Positions 34,733-42,916 of a stretch of DNA of 64,000 bases are shown one piece after another. The notes under the pieces were generated by a model. It saw only the letters and a program-made list of their open reading frames with translations, did not search any database and had not been told where the DNA came from. The stretch's first letter is position 1, and every line of letters begins with the position of its first letter. The stretch spans positions 26,108 through 90,107 of the forward strand of contig JAYUED010000155.1 in the NCBI GenBank assembly GCA_043739385.1, given 5' to 3'. Position numbers and translations under genes: made by a program. Source of the DNA: Defluviibacillus sp043739385. Lineage in GTDB: Bacteria; Pseudomonadota; Gammaproteobacteria; Burkholderiales; Burkholderiaceae_C.

Positions 34733-36259
34733 ATGAATTCTACTGTCTACCTTGATTGCAACGCCACCACACCCGTGCTGCCCGCCGCCTTGGCCGCGGC
34801 ACAACAGGCTATGGAGGCTCTGTTCGGCAACCCCAGCAGCACCCATGCCACGGGCTTGGCGGCCCGGCAAGTTGTGGATGCCGTACGCGCCCGCGCTGTG
34901 CGGGTACTCGGAGCCGAGTCCTGCGGAGTGAAGGGCGATGTGCTGTTCACCAGCGGTGCGACCGAGGGCATTCAAACGGCAGTGTTGTCGGCTTTGTGTG
35001 CGGTACGGGATCGACAGGCGCGTGGCGAAACGGTTGGCCACTTACTGCTCTACGGCGCCACTGAGCACAAGGCCGTACCCGAAAGCTTGGCACACTGGAA
35101 CCAGGTGCTGGGACTGCATTTGCAACTGAAACCCTTGGCGGTAGAGCGCAGCGGGCGGCACGATCTGGTCGCCTTGCGCAAACTGGCCCCGCAGGCTGCG
35201 TTGGTCTGCACCATGGCAGCTAACAACGAAACCGGTGTGGTGTCGGATCTGGCCGGCATCGAAGCCGTACTTCAAGAAGTGGCCCCGCAGGCCTACTGGC
35301 TGGTGGACTGCGTGCAGGCGCTGGGCAAGTTGCCTTTGCACCTGGCGCAGACCCGTATCGATTACGCGCCGTTTTCTGGCCACAAGCTGTATGCGCCCAA
35401 GGGTATTGGCCTGTTGTATGTGCGCGCTGGTGCACCGTTCACCCCGCTGCTGGCCGGGGGCGGGCAGGAAGACGGCCTGCGTTCTGGCACCGAGAACATG
35501 GTCGGCATTGCGGCGCTGGGAGCGGTGTTGCAGGCGCTAGAGGCGGGCGGCAGCTTTAGCAGCCACCTGCAGATGCTGCAGTTTCGAGAGCTGCTCGTGC
35601 AGAGCCTGAAAGCGGCGTGGCCCGAAATAGTCTTTAGCGCCATGTTCGACGATACCCTGCCCACTACCTTGAACTTCTCGGTGCCCGGTCTGCCCAGCAG
35701 CGCGGTGGTGGACGCGCTAGGCGCGGTCGGCGTACAGGTCAGCGCTGGCAGTGCCTGCTCGGCCAAGAAGGTGGCCCCCAGCTATGTATTGCAGGCCATG
35801 GGGGTACCCGAATGGCAGGCCGCATCGGCGGTGCGCATGTCGTTTGGGGCCATGGCCAACGCGGCCTTTATCGACATCGCCTGTGCCCATATCGTCCGCT
35901 GCGGTGTCGAACTCAAAGCCCGTACCCATGCCATCGAAGCGCTGCGTTGCGGACCACCGCTAGAGGCCGATCCGGCAATGCACCTGCTGCCCAACCAATT
36001 GGCTGATTTTTTCCACCACAACCCCAGCGCCTTGCTGGTGGATGTGCGCGAACCCCAAGAGTATGCCGCCGACCCCCAGCCGCTGGGCTGTGACCAGCCT
36101 GCGCTGAATGTGCCACTGGGCAGCCTCCACGCCCACCTGCCCGACTGGCTGGGTGGAACGGCGGTGCCCCTGGTATTTGTATGCCGTAGCGGTCAGCGCA
36201 GCCAGCGCGCAGTGCACATCTTGCGCCAACTGGGCTACGCCCAGGCTTGGCAGTGTTGA
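34733..36259 (+). CDS. Cysteine desulfurase fused to a rhodanese domain
   Basis: A 508-residue fusion. Residues ~1-390 form a class V aminotransferase-fold cysteine desulfurase of the NifS/IscS kind: YLDCNATTP, FTSGATEGIQTAVL, SGHKLYAPKGIG (PLP lysine K218) and SAGSACSAKK (catalytic Cys342). Residues ~410-508 are a rhodanese domain with LLVDVREPQEY and the active Cys484 in VCRSGQRSQRA. The desulfurase makes a persulfide from cysteine that the rhodanese can take over, so sulfur relay within one chain is likely. It is not in an isc or suf cluster; the divergent Lrp regulator points to cysteine-responsive expression. Confidence 0.88.
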   Translation: MNSTVYLDCNATTPVLPAALAAAQQAMEALFGNPSSTHATGLAARQVVDAVRARAVRVLGAESCGVKGDVLFTSGATEGIQTAVLSALCAVRDRQARGETVGHLLLYGATEHKAVPESLAHWNQVLGLHLQLKPLAVERSGRHDLVALRKLAPQAALVCTMAANNETGVVSDLAGIEAVLQEVAPQAYWLVDCVQALGKLPLHLAQTRIDYAPFSGHKLYAPKGIGLLYVRAGAPFTPLLAGGGQEDGLRSGTENMVGIAALGAVLQALEAGGSFSSHLQMLQFRELLVQSLKAAWPEIVFSAMFDDTLPTTLNFSVPGLPSSAVVDALGAVGVQVSAGSACSAKKVAPSYVLQAMGVPEWQAASAVRMSFGAMANAAFIDIACAHIVRCGVELKARTHAIEALRCGPPLEADPAMHLLPNQLADFFHHNPSALLVDVREPQEYAADPQPLGCDQPALNVPLGSLHAHLPDWLGGTAVPLVFVCRSGQRSQRAVHILRQLGYAQAWQC

Positions 36260-36265
36260 GCAAAA

Positions 36266-36292
36266 TAAAATACAAAAATACAAAAATACAAA
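36266..36292. repeat. AT-rich tandem repeat after the desulfurase gene
   Basis: Consecutive copies of ATACAAAA-type 8-mers occupy the gap between two convergent genes. It has no stem and is not an obvious terminator. Confidence 0.6.
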
Positions 36293-36310
36293 AGAACAAG
36301 CGGTTGACGC

Positions 36311-37306
36311 TCAGAGCTTTAGCCGCCCCTCACTTTGTTCAAGTTTCACCGCCAGCAAGCTGGTCAACGCTAGCACAGTGTCAATCGTCGGTGTTGGCGT
36401 ACCAGTGAGCCGCCCCAGCTCCACCACGCTAGCTACCAGGGCCGCAAGTTCTAGTTGCTTTCCTTGCTCTACATCTTGAAGCATCGAAGTTTTGTGCGCA
36501 CCCACGGCTTGCGCGCCATCTATGCGCTTTGCAATCGATACTTTGAACTGCACACCGATTTTTTCGCCTACAGCTTGGGCCTCGGCCATCATGCGTTCGG
36601 CCACGTTCCGGGTTAACGGGTTGCAGCAAATGTCTTCTAACGTGGCGTGGGTGAGTGCAGAGACGGGGTTGAACACCAGGTTGCCCCAGAGTTTGACCCA
36701 AATTTCGCTGCGTATGTCGGTTGAGATTGGGGTTTTGAAGCCCGCTTTGATCATCGTTTGTGCAAGCGCCAGCAGGCGTGGTGTTTTTTCACCGCTGGGC
36801 TCACCCAAGGTGAATCGGTTACCTTCAATCAGTTGGACGACGCCAGGTGCGATCAATTCTGCTGCTGGGTAGACTACGCTGCCAATAACTCGCTCGGGTC
36901 GAAGACCGCGCCACAAGGTGCCATTAGGGTCAAGCGATTGGAGTTGCGTACCCGCCAAATCCCCGCCGCCCTGGTAGAAATACCACCAAGGCAAGCCGTT
37001 TTGCAGCGTGACGATAGCGGTATCGGCGTGACAGAGGGTTTCAATTTCAGCGGCTACCGGCTCGACTTGGTGCGCCTTCATGGTCAAAAAAACATAGTCA
37101 TGCGGGCCCGCTTCGGCCATGGTGGCGGCTTTGGCGTTTGGTGCGTGCAGAGTTTCGCCGTTTTCCAGCAGCAGCTTCATGCCGTTGTTACGGATGGCAT
37201 CCAGGTTAGCGCCACGTGCAATGAAGGTTACGTCAACCCCCGAGAGGGCTAGTTTTACGCCCAGGTAGCCGCCAATAGCTCCCGCGCCTACGATGGCGAT
37301 TTTCAT
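36311..37306 (-). CDS. Ketopantoate reductase family protein (PanE/ApbA)
   Basis: A 331-residue NADPH-dependent reductase: Rossmann start MKIAIVGAGAIGGYLGVKLA, LTMKAHQ (conserved Lys of the family), LQNGLPWW, and a helical C-terminal domain with SDIRSEIWVKLWGNLVFNPVSALT. The family reduces 2-dehydropantoate in pantothenate synthesis, but many members act on other 2-oxo acids. It is downstream of a TauE-type permease with a 57-bp gap and may be co-transcribed with it, which is not a typical panE setting. Confidence 0.85.
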   Translation of the reverse strand: MKIAIVGAGAIGGYLGVKLALSGVDVTFIARGANLDAIRNNGMKLLLENGETLHAPNAKAATMAEAGPHDYVFLTMKAHQVEPVAAEIETLCHADTAIVTLQNGLPWWYFYQGGGDLAGTQLQSLDPNGTLWRGLRPERVIGSVVYPAAELIAPGVVQLIEGNRFTLGEPSGEKTPRLLALAQTMIKAGFKTPISTDIRSEIWVKLWGNLVFNPVSALTHATLEDICCNPLTRNVAERMMAEAQAVGEKIGVQFKVSIAKRIDGAQAVGAHKTSMLQDVEQGKQLELAALVASVVELGRLTGTPTPTIDTVLALTSLLAVKLEQSEGRLKL

Positions 37307-37363
37307 GGTGTGTTCTCGATTTCTCTAGGCAAATGGGTCGATAAGCCACTAAGCTATTACATG

Positions 37364-38179
37364 CTAAGGCGCCGTAATACTGCGGTACAGCATGTACGAA
37401 CCCAGCATCAAGAGTAGGCTGGCGAACGCGCGTTTGAGTCCTGTAATGTCCAGGCTGTGCGCTGTTTTGGCTCCCAACGGCGCGGTGCAGATGCTGGTCA
37501 CTACGATTACAAGCAGGGCGGGCAGGTAGACGAAGCCAAAGGTGTAAGGCGGCATGCCCGGCGTATTCCAGCCATTCACTACATAGCCCAGAGTACCAGC
37601 CAAGGCAATAGGGAAGCCTAAGGCTGCAGACGTGGCCACTGCGTTATGAATGGGCACGTTGCACCAAGTCATGAAGGGTACCGACACAAATCCCCCCCCC
37701 GCTCCCAGCAGCCCAGACAGCGTACCGATGCCGCCGCCCGCTGCCAGCATGCCCGGTGTCTTCGGCAGTTGGCGTGCGGCTTTAGGCTTGAGATTGGCCA
37801 ACATTTGTGCCGCAGAGAAAAATAAGAATCCACCAAAAATGAAACCCAGCACCTTGCTGTTGAGATGGGTTGCAATCAGCGAACCGAGGTAAGCCCCAGC
37901 CAAAATACCTGGCGTCAGCGCCACGACGACAGGCCAGCGAACTGCACCGCGCTTGTGGTGGGCACGCACGGAGGACAGTGAGGTCATGCAAATGGTGGCG
38001 AGGGAGGTGCCAATCGCTGCGTGGACGACAAAATCATGCGGTACGCCTTGGTGACCCATAACCCAAGTCATGACTGGCACCATCAACATGCTGCCACCGA
38101 TACCCAGTAGTCCTGCTAAAAATCCAGATACACAACCTAAAGCCAATAACTCAACGATCACAAGGGGTTCAAGGGTCAT
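37364..38179 (-). CDS. TauE/SafE-family anion permease
   Basis: A 271-residue membrane protein of about eight segments with the family's repeated motif near both halves: GFLAGLLGIGGSMLMVPVM and GTLSGLLGAGGGFVSVPFM. Members export or import sulfite, sulfonates or organic acids. The start is set at 38179 (MTLEPLVIVELLALG), where the conserved part begins; the longer upstream frame runs toward the 6S RNA gene. The substrate is unknown. Confidence 0.88.
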   Translation of the reverse strand: MTLEPLVIVELLALGCVSGFLAGLLGIGGSMLMVPVMTWVMGHQGVPHDFVVHAAIGTSLATICMTSLSSVRAHHKRGAVRWPVVVALTPGILAGAYLGSLIATHLNSKVLGFIFGGFLFFSAAQMLANLKPKAARQLPKTPGMLAAGGGIGTLSGLLGAGGGFVSVPFMTWCNVPIHNAVATSAALGFPIALAGTLGYVVNGWNTPGMPPYTFGFVYLPALLVIVVTSICTAPLGAKTAHSLDITGLKRAFASLLLMLGSYMLYRSITAP

Positions 38180-38227
38180 GGCGGAGTGCAGGAAATGTAC
38201 GGGTGCGTTGTGGCGGGGAGAAAGAAG

Positions 38228-38399
38228 GTGTCTGCGGTGGCACCGAACCGTCATCCTGAACCAGGGTTCAGGTGGGCGAGGGCAGCCGGCTGTTGGGTTC
38301 GTCTAACGCGAGACGATCACGCTCAGTGGCAATGTTCCAAGCCCGTGCTACTAGAGCATTGGTACAAGGAAATATAAAGTCCAATGAAACCGCAGACGC
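38228..38399 (-). ncRNA. ssrS: 6S RNA
   Basis: Structured RNA that binds the sigma-70 RNA polymerase holoenzyme and adjusts transcription in stationary phase. On the minus strand, GTCTGCGGT (38397-38389) and ACCGCAGAC (38238-38230) form the closing stem of an about 170-nt rod, and the 3' half has the typical hairpin CCTGAACCCTGGTTCAGG. The position directly downstream of zapA on the same strand is the conserved place of ssrS in proteobacteria. A TACAAT -10 box lies a few bases before the 5' end. Confidence 0.88.
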
Positions 38400-38403
38400 T
38401 TTC

Positions 38404-38409
38404 ATTGTA
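38404..38409 (-). promoter_or_regulatory. -10 element of the 6S RNA promoter
   Basis: TACAAT on the minus strand, about 7 bases before the predicted 6S RNA 5' end. No convincing -35 box was found 16-18 bp further upstream. Confidence 0.6.
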
Positions 38410-38479
38410 GAGCGAGGCGGCGGGCTTTGTGTTGCCCTGTTGCAGCTTTTACAGTGAACTCACCCATAGTGATAATTTT

Positions 38480-38938
38480 TTAAAACAGCTGTGGGTTGTC
38501 GCTGAGCGCTATGTCCATGCGCTCGATCAGTGTCAGGAGCTGGGCAGATTCGCTGTCGCTGATCGCGGTAGAAGGATCATGAGCAAGCTTGAGGTCATCT
38601 GCAGACAAGCGCTTTGACAAATGCTCAGGCCTTGATAAAGCTAACATTGATGCTTCCGTGGCTTGAAGCCGGGCCTGAAGCTGAGCGACAGCTTCAGTGT
38701 GCGCTTGTGATTGGGCTTCCAGCTGCGCTCGAAGGAGTGATTGGGCCTCAAATGCTAAATTCAGCGCAGCCAGCACGGCGATACGGTCCCGGGCTTTAAC
38801 TTTACCGGAGTCGCGAATTTTGCACATTGCCAAATCAACGCGGTTGACCACGTCTAACAAGCTGGCGTCACCGCCATCGGGGCAACCGAGCAAGTAGCTC
38901 TGTCCCATGATCTGCACTTCAAGCTGTTTCATGTTCAT
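38480..38938 (-). CDS. zapA: Cell division protein ZapA
   Basis: Z-ring associated protein that cross-links FtsZ filaments. The product of 152 residues has the ZapA head (KQLEVQIMGQSYLLGCPDGGDASLLDVVNRVDLAMCKIRDSG, residues 4-45) and a long coiled coil (about residues 50-100), followed by an acidic, less conserved tail of about 45 residues that makes it longer than the usual ~100-110. It overlaps the upstream zapB-like gene by ATGA, which supports the first of two ATGs (38938). 6S RNA follows. Confidence 0.92.
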   Translation of the reverse strand: MNMKQLEVQIMGQSYLLGCPDGGDASLLDVVNRVDLAMCKIRDSGKVKARDRIAVLAALNLAFEAQSLLRAQLEAQSQAHTEAVAQLQARLQATEASMLALSRPEHLSKRLSADDLKLAHDPSTAISDSESAQLLTLIERMDIALSDNPQLF

Positions 38939-39195
38939 TGGGTGTTTTCAATGGCACGGGATACTGCGGCATAAGCCGAACTAGAGGCTGCTGGTGCCGC
39001 TTCAGGAAGACGATCTAAAAGCGCATCTACTCTGGCACGGGCGGCGTTCAGGCGTAATTTGAGGGAATCTCGTTCTTGGGTCAAGGCGGCTACTTGTTCC
39101 GCTAGCAACAGATTATTGTGCTGAAGTGCGGTTTGGCGCAGCAGCAGGCGCTCTACACGGTCAGCGATCTGGGCAAGGGGGGGCGAGATGGTCAT
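38935..39195 (-). CDS. ZapB-like coiled-coil protein (TIGR02449 type)
   Basis: An 86-residue protein with a coiled coil over about residues 8-60 (QIADRVERLLLRQTALQHNNLLLAEQVAALTQERDSLKLRL) and an Ala/Ser-rich tail. Small coiled-coil proteins of this kind precede zapA in many beta- and gammaproteobacteria and resemble ZapB, suggesting a role at the divisome. Translational coupling to zapA (ATGA) supports a joint role. Confidence 0.82.
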   Translation of the reverse strand: MTISPPLAQIADRVERLLLRQTALQHNNLLLAEQVAALTQERDSLKLRLNAARARVDALLDRLPEAAPAASSSAYAAVSRAIENTQ

Positions 39196-39264
39196 TTGAA
39201 AAGAAAATTTGCAGCAAGACTTAAGCCTTTTATTTTAAGCGGCGTGTCAGCTTTGTGCTTTAAA

Positions 39265-39503
39265 ATTTAATGCGTTGGTGCTCGCATTGTGGTCCGCACA
39301 GTGCAGTTCAACGGGAAGCAGGAGGGTGTTCAACTTGTCGCATGACCAAGTGCACCTCACCTGCGCTGCCCCCGCAACGGTCGAGCAGTGGTGTTTTACG
39401 AACACCACAGGCCCATCACGCAGCCACTGGACGTTTCAGGTGAACCTGAACGGTCTGGGAAGGCGATGGGTTTTTGAATGCTCTAGCCCGGATACCGGCC
39501 AAT
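39265..39503 (+). promoter_or_regulatory. Cobalamin (B12) riboswitch
   Basis: Adenosylcobalamin aptamer in the 442-bp gap before btuB. Recognised by CTGCCCCCGCAACGGTCGAGCA (positions 39366-39387, the conserved GCCCCCGCAAC block), the GCCACTGG element at 39423-39430, and AGCCCGGATACCGGCC at 39485-39500, the conserved 3' end. The 5' arm begins with GGTGCTCGCA at about 39275. It ends about 135 bp before btuB and should repress btuB and the genes behind it when B12 is plentiful. Confidence 0.93.
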
Positions 39504-39511
39504 AAGGTGAT

Positions 39512-39534
39512 GGTGCCTGCTCTCAGCAAGCACC
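39512..39534 (+). promoter_or_regulatory. Hairpin between riboswitch and btuB, candidate expression platform
   Basis: GGTGC-C-TGCT / AGCA-A-GCACC forms a 9-bp stem with one mismatch and a 3-nt loop directly after the aptamer. There is no T-run, so a role in translation or Rho-dependent control is more likely than intrinsic termination. Confidence 0.45.
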
Positions 39535-39636
39535 GTATTTCAGCCCAAGCACTGGCGGGGAAGCCAATGAGGGTAACGGTTGATGCATACCGGGCTAAAT
39601 GCCGGTGAGCAGAAACTCCTGTATTGATTCTTTGCT

Positions 39637-41487
39637 ATGAAAACTGTGAACTCTTGGCGCTTGTGCGCTGTGCCTTTCGCTGTGTCCGCGACATTGGCGA
39701 CGGTATGTCCTGTGATGGCTCAAACGGTATCTTCCACCCTGAAAGAGACCACGATCACGGCTACGCGCAGTGAGCAGCCTTTGTCAGATGTGGTGGCCGA
39801 TGTATCCATCATCGACCGTGCCATGCTCGATCGTGCTGGCGCTGGTGGCTTGGCTGACGTGCTGTCGCGCTTACCGGGCGTGGAGATAGCCCGCAATGGC
39901 GGCCCTGGCAGCACTACCAGCGTGTTTTTGCGCGGTGCCGAAAATCGCTTTACTGCTGTGTTCATTGACGGTGTTCGCGTGGATTCGCAGTCCACCGGCG
40001 GTGCCGCCTGGGAGGCTATTCCCATGTCGCAAATTGACCGCGTGGAAGTACTGCGTGGTCCCGCTGCTGCGGTTTATGGTTCTGATGCGCTGGGCGGTGT
40101 GATCCAAATCTTTACCAAAAAAGGCGAGGGCGCTTTTTCTCCCGTCATCGGTGTGGGCGTGGGTCGCTACGGCACGCGCAAAGTGGATGCTGGGTTTAGC
40201 GGATCGCAAGCCGGTTTTGACTACGCCTTGGGTCTTACTGACGAGAAAAGCACGGGTTTTAACGCCCGTACGATTTCTTCTGCCAACCCGGATAACGATG
40301 GCTACCACAGCAAGTCTGCCAGCGCCCGCCTAGGGTTTCAGATCAACCCTGACCACCGAATTGAAGCTTCGGGCCTGTTCAATGACCTCAATACGCAGTA
40401 CGACAACAGCAAAACGCTGGACGACCGTGCCCTGAGCAAGTTGCAAACGGTAGGCCTGCAATGGGTAGCCAAGTGGAGTGACATTTACACTACCCGTCTG
40501 AATGTTAATGAATCCACCAGCCGGTACGAAACTACCCCCTCGCCCTACCTGACACAAACCAGATTGCGCGGCGCGCTGTTCCAAAACGATTGGCGTCTGG
40601 GCGCGCACCGCCTTTCCGCCACGCTGGAGCAACGCGTTGACCATCTGGACAACGCCCCTATCGCCAAAGACCGTTCGCAAAACGGTGTGGCCTTGGGCTA
40701 TGGTTTTGTCCAATCCGGCCATACCTTGCAGCTTAATGTGCGCAATGACCAAGACAGCGAATTTGGTGGCAAGAATACCGGCAGCGCCGCCTACGCCTAC
40801 GCCTTTACGCCACAGTGGCGCGCGACCGCATCGGCCGGCACAGCCTTTCGTGCTCCCACGCTCTACCAACGCTTCAGCCCTTACGGTGTGGCCAGCCTGA
40901 AGCCCGAATCCAGCCGTAACGTGGAGCTGGGCCTGCGATTCGCCGAGGGCAGCACCAGCGTCAGCATCATCGCGTACCGCAGCACGGTCTCCAACCTCAT
41001 CACCTTTGTCTCCGCTCCTGGCCCTTGCGCTGCGGGCTCAGGCTTGTTCCCTGGTTGCTATAGCAACACAGCCCGTGCTGCCTATTCTGGTGTGACGCTG
41101 GCGGGTGGTTACCGCTTGCCCACAGCGGTTGGCCCTGTGGATTTGCACGGCTCACTGGACATACAAGACCCGCGTGACTTGGATACGGGTAAGCAGTTGG
41201 CCCGCCGTGCGCGCCAACACGCTGTGCTGGGTGCAGACTGGCGCGTCGGTACTTGGTTGCTGGGTGTAGATACGCTGGTGTCTGGCAAGCGCTACAGCAG
41301 CGCTGGCGAAACCTTACCAATGGGCGGCTACGCTTTGCTCAACCTGAACGCCAGCACCCGCGTTGCCCGCGACTGGACACTGCTGGCGCGTCTGGACAAC
41401 GCCACTGGTAAGGTCTACGAGACCGCTAGCACTTACGCCACACCGGGGCGCAGCCTGTATGTGGCTGCGAAATGGGCACCCCAGTAA
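39637..41487 (+). CDS. btuB: TonB-dependent vitamin B12 outer-membrane receptor
   Basis: A 616-residue outer-membrane barrel for corrinoid uptake. Signal peptide to about residue 28 (VCPVMA), a TonB-box-like stretch (KETTITATRSEQPLSDV), plug domain with VFLRGAENRFTAVFIDGVRV and RVEVLRGPAAAVYGSDALGGVIQIFTKKGEG, then a 22-strand barrel ending in YVAAKWAPQ (the terminal aromatic is not the last residue). The upstream cobalamin riboswitch supports B12 rather than iron as the ligand. The next gene follows after 22 bp. Confidence 0.95.
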   Translation: MKTVNSWRLCAVPFAVSATLATVCPVMAQTVSSTLKETTITATRSEQPLSDVVADVSIIDRAMLDRAGAGGLADVLSRLPGVEIARNGGPGSTTSVFLRGAENRFTAVFIDGVRVDSQSTGGAAWEAIPMSQIDRVEVLRGPAAAVYGSDALGGVIQIFTKKGEGAFSPVIGVGVGRYGTRKVDAGFSGSQAGFDYALGLTDEKSTGFNARTISSANPDNDGYHSKSASARLGFQINPDHRIEASGLFNDLNTQYDNSKTLDDRALSKLQTVGLQWVAKWSDIYTTRLNVNESTSRYETTPSPYLTQTRLRGALFQNDWRLGAHRLSATLEQRVDHLDNAPIAKDRSQNGVALGYGFVQSGHTLQLNVRNDQDSEFGGKNTGSAAYAYAFTPQWRATASAGTAFRAPTLYQRFSPYGVASLKPESSRNVELGLRFAEGSTSVSIIAYRSTVSNLITFVSAPGPCAAGSGLFPGCYSNTARAAYSGVTLAGGYRLPTAVGPVDLHGSLDIQDPRDLDTGKQLARRARQHAVLGADWRVGTWLLGVDTLVSGKRYSSAGETLPMGGYALLNLNASTRVARDWTLLARLDNATGKVYETASTYATPGRSLYVAAKWAPQ

Positions 41488-41509
41488 AAAAGAGTAAGAG
41501 GGCAATCTT

Positions 41510-42895
41510 GTGAATACGGGTAAAGGGCGTGGTGTGGCAACCTGCCCCGCTTTGTTGATCGCAGCACCTGCTTCCGGTCAAGGTAAAACCACGGTCAGCG
41601 CGGCCCTTGCGCGCTTGCATGTGCGGCAAGGTCGGCGGGTGGGCGTCTTCAAATGCGGGCCCGATTTTTTAGACCCTTATTGGTTAGCCTTGGCCAGCGG
41701 CGCACCTGTTCATCAGCTCGATTTGTGGATGACTGGCGAGGCTGATTGCCGTACACGTTTGCAGCAGGCCGCACAAGAATCCGACCTCATCATCGTGGAA
41801 GGCGTCATGGGCCTGTTCGATGGTGACCCCAGTGCGGCCGATTTGGCACAGCGCTTGGGTTTGCCAGTACTGGCCGTCATCGATGCATCTGCAATGGCGG
41901 GCACGTTTGGCGCACTCGCTTTTGGTTTGCAGCACTACCGCCCCGGCCTGCGCTGGGCGGGTGTGTTGGCCAATCGCGTTGCCAGCGAACGCCACGCCGG
42001 CATGCTGCAGATGAGCTTACGCGATGATTCGGATCAGTGGTTGGGTGCGTTGATGCGCAACCCGGCGCTGGCCCTGCCTGAGCGGCATTTGGGCTTGACT
42101 GTTGCCAGCGAAGTTGGCGATGCGCTTGAACGCCTGGACGCTGCTGCTGATGCCTTGGCCACTACACCGCTGGGACAAATGACAGCGGCTGAGTTACAGC
42201 GCTGGGCCGTTACCTTTGCAGCAGATTCCAGCTCTGCAAGCGCAATACCGACAGCAATATCATCAGCACCACAAACACCACTAAGTTTGCAAGGGCTGAC
42301 GATTGCCGTTGCCCGCGACGCTGCGTTCTGCTTTATTTACCAAGCTAATCTGGACACTTTGCGTGAATTGGGTGCTGAGTTGGTTTTCTTCTCACCGCTG
42401 GCCGATACCGCTGTACCCGCCTGCGATGCTGTGTGGCTGCCCGGTGGCTACCCCGAGTTGCACGCTGAAGTTTTGTCCCATCAACATGCTTGCCGAGACA
42501 GCCTTAAAGCCCATGTGGCCCAAGGCAAACCCATCTGGGCCGAGTGTGGCGGCATGATGCTGCTGTTCGATACGTTAACGGTTGCAGACGGCTCCACACA
42601 TGCCATGTGGGGCCTGTTGCCTGGCCAAGTCACTATGCAAAAGCGTTTGGCGGGACTGGGCCCACAGCAGTTGGTTCTCGGAGAACTCAACTTACGTGGA
42701 CACACATTTCACTACTCGGTTTGCCACACCCAGTTGCCTGTTGTCACCCGCACAGCACGCCCTGGCTCCCTTCCTACGATCGACGCGGGTGAAGCGCTGT
42801 ATCAGCATGGAAGCCTCCGGGCCAGCTATTTTCATGCGTGGTTTGCGTCCAATCCTGAAGCCACTGCACAGCTGTTCTTACCGTCAATCTTATGA
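41510..42895 (+). CDS. cbiA: Cobyrinic acid a,c-diamide synthase
   Basis: Glutamine-dependent amidation of the a and c side chains of (hydrogeno)cobyrinic acid. The 461-residue product has an N-terminal ATPase-like domain with LLIAAPASGQGKTTVSAALA and FKCGPDFLDPYWL, and a class I glutaminase-type domain with WAECGGMMLLFDTL. Because the cluster is of the cobalt-early type the name cbiA is used; cobB is the name in the cobalt-late pathway. It starts with GTG at 41510, with GAGGG seven bases upstream. The linker near residues 235-262 is Ser/Thr/Pro/Ala-rich. Confidence 0.93.
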   Translation: MNTGKGRGVATCPALLIAAPASGQGKTTVSAALARLHVRQGRRVGVFKCGPDFLDPYWLALASGAPVHQLDLWMTGEADCRTRLQQAAQESDLIIVEGVMGLFDGDPSAADLAQRLGLPVLAVIDASAMAGTFGALAFGLQHYRPGLRWAGVLANRVASERHAGMLQMSLRDDSDQWLGALMRNPALALPERHLGLTVASEVGDALERLDAAADALATTPLGQMTAAELQRWAVTFAADSSSASAIPTAISSAPQTPLSLQGLTIAVARDAAFCFIYQANLDTLRELGAELVFFSPLADTAVPACDAVWLPGGYPELHAEVLSHQHACRDSLKAHVAQGKPIWAECGGMMLLFDTLTVADGSTHAMWGLLPGQVTMQKRLAGLGPQQLVLGELNLRGHTFHYSVCHTQLPVVTRTARPGSLPTIDAGEALYQHGSLRASYFHAWFASNPEATAQLFLPSIL

Positions 42896-42916
42896 ACGTC
42901 TGAACTTATGAACTTC
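42893..42916 (+). repeat. Three tandem 8-mers at the cbiA/btuF-like junction
   Basis: TGAACGTC, TGAACTTA, TGAACTTC in direct succession. The first contains the cbiA stop and the second and third contain the start of the next gene. A similar triplet lies at 5473-5496. Confidence 0.5.
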
